From positions 1 to 7,957 of the forward strand of contig CAZGSV010000134.1 of assembly GCA_964528605.1 (NCBI GenBank): DNA of 7,957 nucleotides, in the 5' to 3' direction. This DNA is from CAZGSV01 sp964528605 (GTDB lineage: Bacteria > Armatimonadota > Zipacnadia > CAZGSV01). The position numbers and the translations under genes were made by a program. The notes under the pieces were generated by a model. The model was not told the DNA's origin. It saw only the letters and a list, made by a program, of their open reading frames with translations, and searched no databases. Position 1 is the stretch's first letter, and each line of letters begins with the position of its first letter. This document shows, one piece after another, positions 5,145 through 7,957 of the stretch.

Positions 5145-6098
5145 ATGAGGATGGAAAGGGCGGCCGCCGAGGAGGAGATCAGGATGGAGGAGTGGGCCTC
5201 CGCGGGGTGGCGCGAGCCGGATGAGGAGATCAGGCGGCTGCACGCGCGCAGGCTGGCGCTGGGGGAGTTGCCTCCGGACGCGGTGATTATGCGACAGGTG
5301 ATGTCCGGGCTGGAGATATGCCACTATCGCTGGGAGCAGCACGTGGAGAACCTAATCCGCAGCATCGCAGCCGGAGGCCTGGTCAGCGAATGGGGCAGCA
5401 AGCGGCCGGAGCGGGAGGAGCGGTTGCAGCGCCTGCGCGCCTATCACTCCGCGGTAAAGGCCTGGTACTCGGGCAAGAGCGAGGAGGAGGCGCGCGCCGC
5501 CGATCCCGAGGCCGCCAAGATCATGGCGCGAGTCTACGACAGCCTAGGCGTGCCCAACGAGGCGAAAAAGGCGCTGGTGAAGATCATGCTCACCGGAGCC
5601 GAGGGGAGGGCCGCGGAGCACCTCCTCGAGAAGGGCGACTGGGGCGCGCAGGCCCTTGTAGGAGGCGCGCCGCCGACACCGGGCCCAGGCGAGGAGCAAC
5701 CCAAGATGATGGGCGAGTACATAACGCTCCACCTGACCCAGCAGGGCTTCGTGCCCAACCCGTGCCACATCACCTTCTTCGAGAACTACGAGGCGCTGTT
5801 GGAGAGCATCGGCGAGGGTGAGATGGTGGAGTGGTTCAAGGGCTGCGGGATTCAGGGCGTGCCGCCCGAGGTGAGGAAGAACGCGGACGGCTACGTGGCC
5901 GGTCTGCTGGCTTGGCTCAAGGGGGAGAAGCGGGCGCCGGCGAGCGCGGGGGAGAAGACTCAGTTCGTCATGAAGACGCTCGAGGGGGTTGAGCGGGATC
6001 CCTTGCGCGTCTGGCTCGCCGGCTGCTTGCTGAAGAGCATCTGCGGGCATTTGGGCAAGACGGTGGCGGAGGCCGCGGGGGGGGAGGTCCCGTTCTAG
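5145..6098 (+). CDS. Hypothetical helical protein, about 315 aa
   Basis: I do not recognise the family. The protein is soluble and mostly helical. An acidic, Glu-rich N-terminus (1-40) leads into VIMRQVMSGLEICHYRWEQHVENLIRS-type helices (about 47-75) and a charged region to residue 145. A Pro/Gly linker (about 182-193) precedes a second helical domain, with PCHITFFENYEALLESI and GVPPEVRKNADGYVAGLLAWL. The last residues are GGEVPF, similar to the acidic-hydrophobic tip of single-stranded-DNA-binding proteins (DIPF type). ATG 5151 may be the real start, because AGGGAGGG lies 6 nt upstream of it; ATG 5145 sits almost on that site. Codon use is like that of the flanking glycosidase genes. A 162-bp gap separates it from the GH2-type gene on the same strand. 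Confidence 0.8.
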   Translation: MRMERAAAEEEIRMEEWASAGWREPDEEIRRLHARRLALGELPPDAVIMRQVMSGLEICHYRWEQHVENLIRSIAAGGLVSEWGSKRPEREERLQRLRAYHSAVKAWYSGKSEEEARAADPEAAKIMARVYDSLGVPNEAKKALVKIMLTGAEGRAAEHLLEKGDWGAQALVGGAPPTPGPGEEQPKMMGEYITLHLTQQGFVPNPCHITFFENYEALLESIGEGEMVEWFKGCGIQGVPPEVRKNADGYVAGLLAWLKGEKRAPASAGEKTQFVMKTLEGVERDPLRVWLAGCLLKSICGHLGKTVAEAAGGEVPF

Positions 6099-6202
6099 GG
6101 CCGGCCTAGCGCCGCGCAGCACGTTGGGTCGCGGTTAAGGGCTGCGGCCCCCAGGAATTCGCTTCGGCAGCAAGCGTACCGCTAACGCCCGCAGTCGGCG
6201 CA

Positions 6203-6208
6203 TTGACA
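6203..6208 (+). promoter_or_regulatory. Perfect TTGACA, possible -35 box for the GH2-type gene
   Basis: TTGACA lies 53 bp upstream of ATG 6261. At 17 bp spacing the downstream hexamer is TAGTGG, a poor -10 box, so promoter function is uncertain. The 14-bp sequence TGACAGCGGAGCGT (6204-6217) recurs with one mismatch at 6262-6275. Confidence 0.25.
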
Positions 6209-6260
6209 GCGGAGCGTATGCCGGGTAGTGGTGGTCTCCCCAGCGACAACGGTGAAGGTG

Positions 6261-7957
6261 ATGACAGCGGAACGTTCGCGACGCGAGTTATTGCGGATTT
6301 GCTTGCTGGCGCTCGCCCTGGTCTCGTTGGCCGGGGCGCGCAGCAGCGCCGCTGGGCTGCAAGAGCGGGAAACGAGGTGCCTGAGCGGCGCCTGGCAGTT
6401 CCAACCGCAGGAAGGCGAGTTCATCCGGCCTGAGGCGGGCTGGAGCGACATCCGGATACTGATTCCCTCCCCCTGGAACGCCAACGCCTTCGCCGCCGGC
6501 GGGGGGGGCGACTTCCGCTTGCTCCCGAGTTACCCGGTGGAATGGGAGACGGCCAAGCAAGGCTGGCACCGGCGCACCTTCTCGCCTAGCGGTGCGTGGC
6601 TGGGCCGGCGCATCTTCGTGCGCTTCGACGCCGTCAACTACTATGCGGAGGTCTATCTCAACGGCGTCCTCGCGGGCAGGCACGAGGGGGGCTGCACGCC
6701 GTTCGAGGTGGACATCACCAACTTGGTGCGCTTGGGCGAGGAGAACGAGTTGGTGGTCGGCGTGCGCGCGCCCGTGCTCTTCGATGAGGGCGGACGGGCG
6801 CCCTATCCCGCCGGCTCTTACTGGGACCGGCAAGCCTGGGGCATCTGGCAGGACGCCTGGTTGGTAAGCCGCCCGATGGTGCGGATTGACGACGTCTTCG
6901 TCACCACGTTCGTTCGGGGCCGGCGTGCGCGCTTGCAGGTGCGCCTGGTCAACCAGGACATGTTCGCGCACGACGTGTTCCTCAAGAACGAGGTGTTCGG
7001 ACCCGTCGCGGGACAGGCGTTCGAGAAAGCGGGCGACGTGACGCCCTTCGACAAGGCGCCGCGGGCGAAGGCATTCCCCCTGGTGTCGCTGCGCCTACAG
7101 CCGTACAGCGCCGTCACGGTTATCGTGGCCGACGACTGGGAAGGCGCGCGGCTGTGGTCGCCTGACGATCCGACGCTCTATCTGCTGAAGACGGTGCTGA
7201 CGGAGGCGGGTCGGCCGATTGATGCGGTCTCCACGCGCTTCGGCTTCCGTGAAGTGCGGGTAGAGGGGGCGCAGTTGCTGCTCAACGACAAGCCCCTCAA
7301 GTTGCGGGGCGATGCCTGGCACTTCATGGGCATCCCGCAGCAGCGCGAGGAGTACCCGCGCCTGTGGTATCAGATGGCGCGCGCGGCGAACTTGAATCAC
7401 GTGCGCCTGCACGGGCAGGTCTTCCCTTCCTACTATCTGGACGTGGCCGACGAGATGGGAATGCTGGTCACCGACGAAAGCGCCATCTGGGCTTCGGGCG
7501 GCGACCTCCTCTACAATGAGGACTTCTTCACGCGCGCGCGCCAGCACATTCAGGAATGGGTGCAGCGCGATCGCAACCACCCTTCGATCATCGTCTGGGG
7601 CATCGCCGACGGAACGTTGGCGGCCCACGACGCGGCGCCTGGCGATGGCGCGACAAGTCGCCAAGACTTGACGGAGAAGATCGGCGCGCTGGGCACGCTC
7701 GTGCAGAACTTGGATGGCAGCCGGCCGTTCGCCTCGGAGGGCGACGAGGACTTGGGCGGGCGCGCCCCAGTGTACTCGCTGCACTACCCTGGCGCTGAGG
7801 CCCCCAAGGTGAGGGGCAAGCCGCTACTGGTTGGTGAGGCGGGCGGCCTGCCCGACGCAACGCCGCCAGAGGCCGCGCGCTGGAACGGCGAGCGCGCGTA
7901 TGAGGATTCGCTCGGCAGGTTGGAGGGGCTCGGCATGGAAGTGTCGAACCTGGTCGC
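6261..7957 (+). CDS. Secreted GH2-type glycoside hydrolase, 5' part
   Basis: Translation from ATG 6261 stays open to the window end (565 codons visible). A signal peptide spans residues 1-30, with Arg-rich ERSRRELLR then a hydrophobic CLLALALVSLAGA. The GH2 sugar-binding jelly roll follows: SGAWQF (42-47), RRIFVRFDAVNYYAEVYLNG (about 116-135), FEVDITN. An Ig-like domain ends near LWSPDDPTLY (298-307). The barrel begins at LNDKPLKLRG (341-350), with NHVRLHG (379-385) and DEMGMLVTDES (397-407). RDRNHPSIIVW (436-446) is the GH2 hallmark, but where the acid/base Glu of the usual W-x-x-x-NE is expected it reads GIADG (447-451). KPLLVGEAGG supplies a candidate nucleophile, E526. An Asp in the acid/base position has been proposed for the exo-beta-glucosaminidase branch of GH2, so D450 might serve. 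The substrate (galactoside, glucuronide, mannoside or glucosaminide) cannot be told. ATG 6261 is chosen because the signal peptide starts there and GGTGAAGG is adjacent. Confidence 0.88.
   Translation, partial: MTAERSRRELLRICLLALALVSLAGARSSAAGLQERETRCLSGAWQFQPQEGEFIRPEAGWSDIRILIPSPWNANAFAAGGGGDFRLLPSYPVEWETAKQGWHRRTFSPSGAWLGRRIFVRFDAVNYYAEVYLNGVLAGRHEGGCTPFEVDITNLVRLGEENELVVGVRAPVLFDEGGRAPYPAGSYWDRQAWGIWQDAWLVSRPMVRIDDVFVTTFVRGRRARLQVRLVNQDMFAHDVFLKNEVFGPVAGQAFEKAGDVTPFDKAPRAKAFPLVSLRLQPYSAVTVIVADDWEGARLWSPDDPTLYLLKTVLTEAGRPIDAVSTRFGFREVRVEGAQLLLNDKPLKLRGDAWHFMGIPQQREEYPRLWYQMARAANLNHVRLHGQVFPSYYLDVADEMGMLVTDESAIWASGGDLLYNEDFFTRARQHIQEWVQRDRNHPSIIVWGIADGTLAAHDAAPGDGATSRQDLTEKIGALGTLVQNLDGSRPFASEGDEDLGGRAPVYSLHYPGAEAPKVRGKPLLVGEAGGLPDATPPEAARWNGERAYEDSLGRLEGLGMEVSNLV

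Noticed and set aside
4840..5148. 102-aa plus-strand frame opposite the PAS remnant
   Set aside because: The composition is random (Pro/Arg/Ser runs), whereas the minus strand gives recognisable PAS motifs.
6203..6433. 76-aa plus-strand frame at the start of the GH2-type gene
   Set aside because: The signal peptide and GH2 N-terminal motifs are in another frame, beginning at 6261.
7095..7784. 229-aa minus-strand frame opposite the GH2-type gene
   Set aside because: Arg/Val/Ala-rich antisense shadow; the plus strand carries uninterrupted GH2 motifs there.

Overview
The window is GC-rich, bacterial and gene-dense. No marker gene fixes the taxon. A secreted GH2-type enzyme, a second large carbohydrate-active-type protein, a RAYT-family transposase and many palindromic intergenic repeats suggest an environmental polysaccharide-using bacterium of the Armatimonadota/Planctomycetota kind. 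That placement is a low-confidence inference.

Layout. Positions 2-1624 (+) hold the 3' part of a large protein that resembles the end of a glycosidase barrel followed by beta-rich domains. Positions 1639-4357 form a block of four minus-strand genes: an unrecognised 234-aa protein (2343-1639), a small membrane-anchored protein whose frame appears broken by one base (2946-2432), a REP-associated tyrosine transposase or RAYT (3741-3115), and a 140-aa single-pass membrane protein of unknown function (4357-3935). Positions 4361-4808 are non-coding and packed with hairpin elements. A PAS-domain remnant follows on the minus strand (5063-4809). The plus strand then carries an unrecognised 315-317-aa protein (5145/5151-6098) and a signal-peptide-bearing GH2-type glycosidase (6261 to beyond the window end).

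The most interesting feature is the RAYT and its likely substrates. Eight elements between 3095 and 4812 share the foot GTAGGGGC (one has GTAGGAGC). Most are followed by a palindrome, but stem sequences differ between elements. RAYT enzymes are known to recognise a GTAG-type tetranucleotide at the base of REP hairpins, so the window looks like a REP/RAYT locus in which the foot, not the stem, is conserved. One element lies inside the RAYT gene and is translated as part of the protein. Two others supply the TAG stop codons of the RAYT and of the PAS remnant. A second small repeat, three tandem 9-bp units of type ATCTGCGNN, occurs three times among the hairpins.

The two carbohydrate-active genes lie on the same strand on either side of this repeat-rich minus-strand block. 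This would fit a saccharide-use region interrupted by accessory DNA, but nothing shows that they act together.
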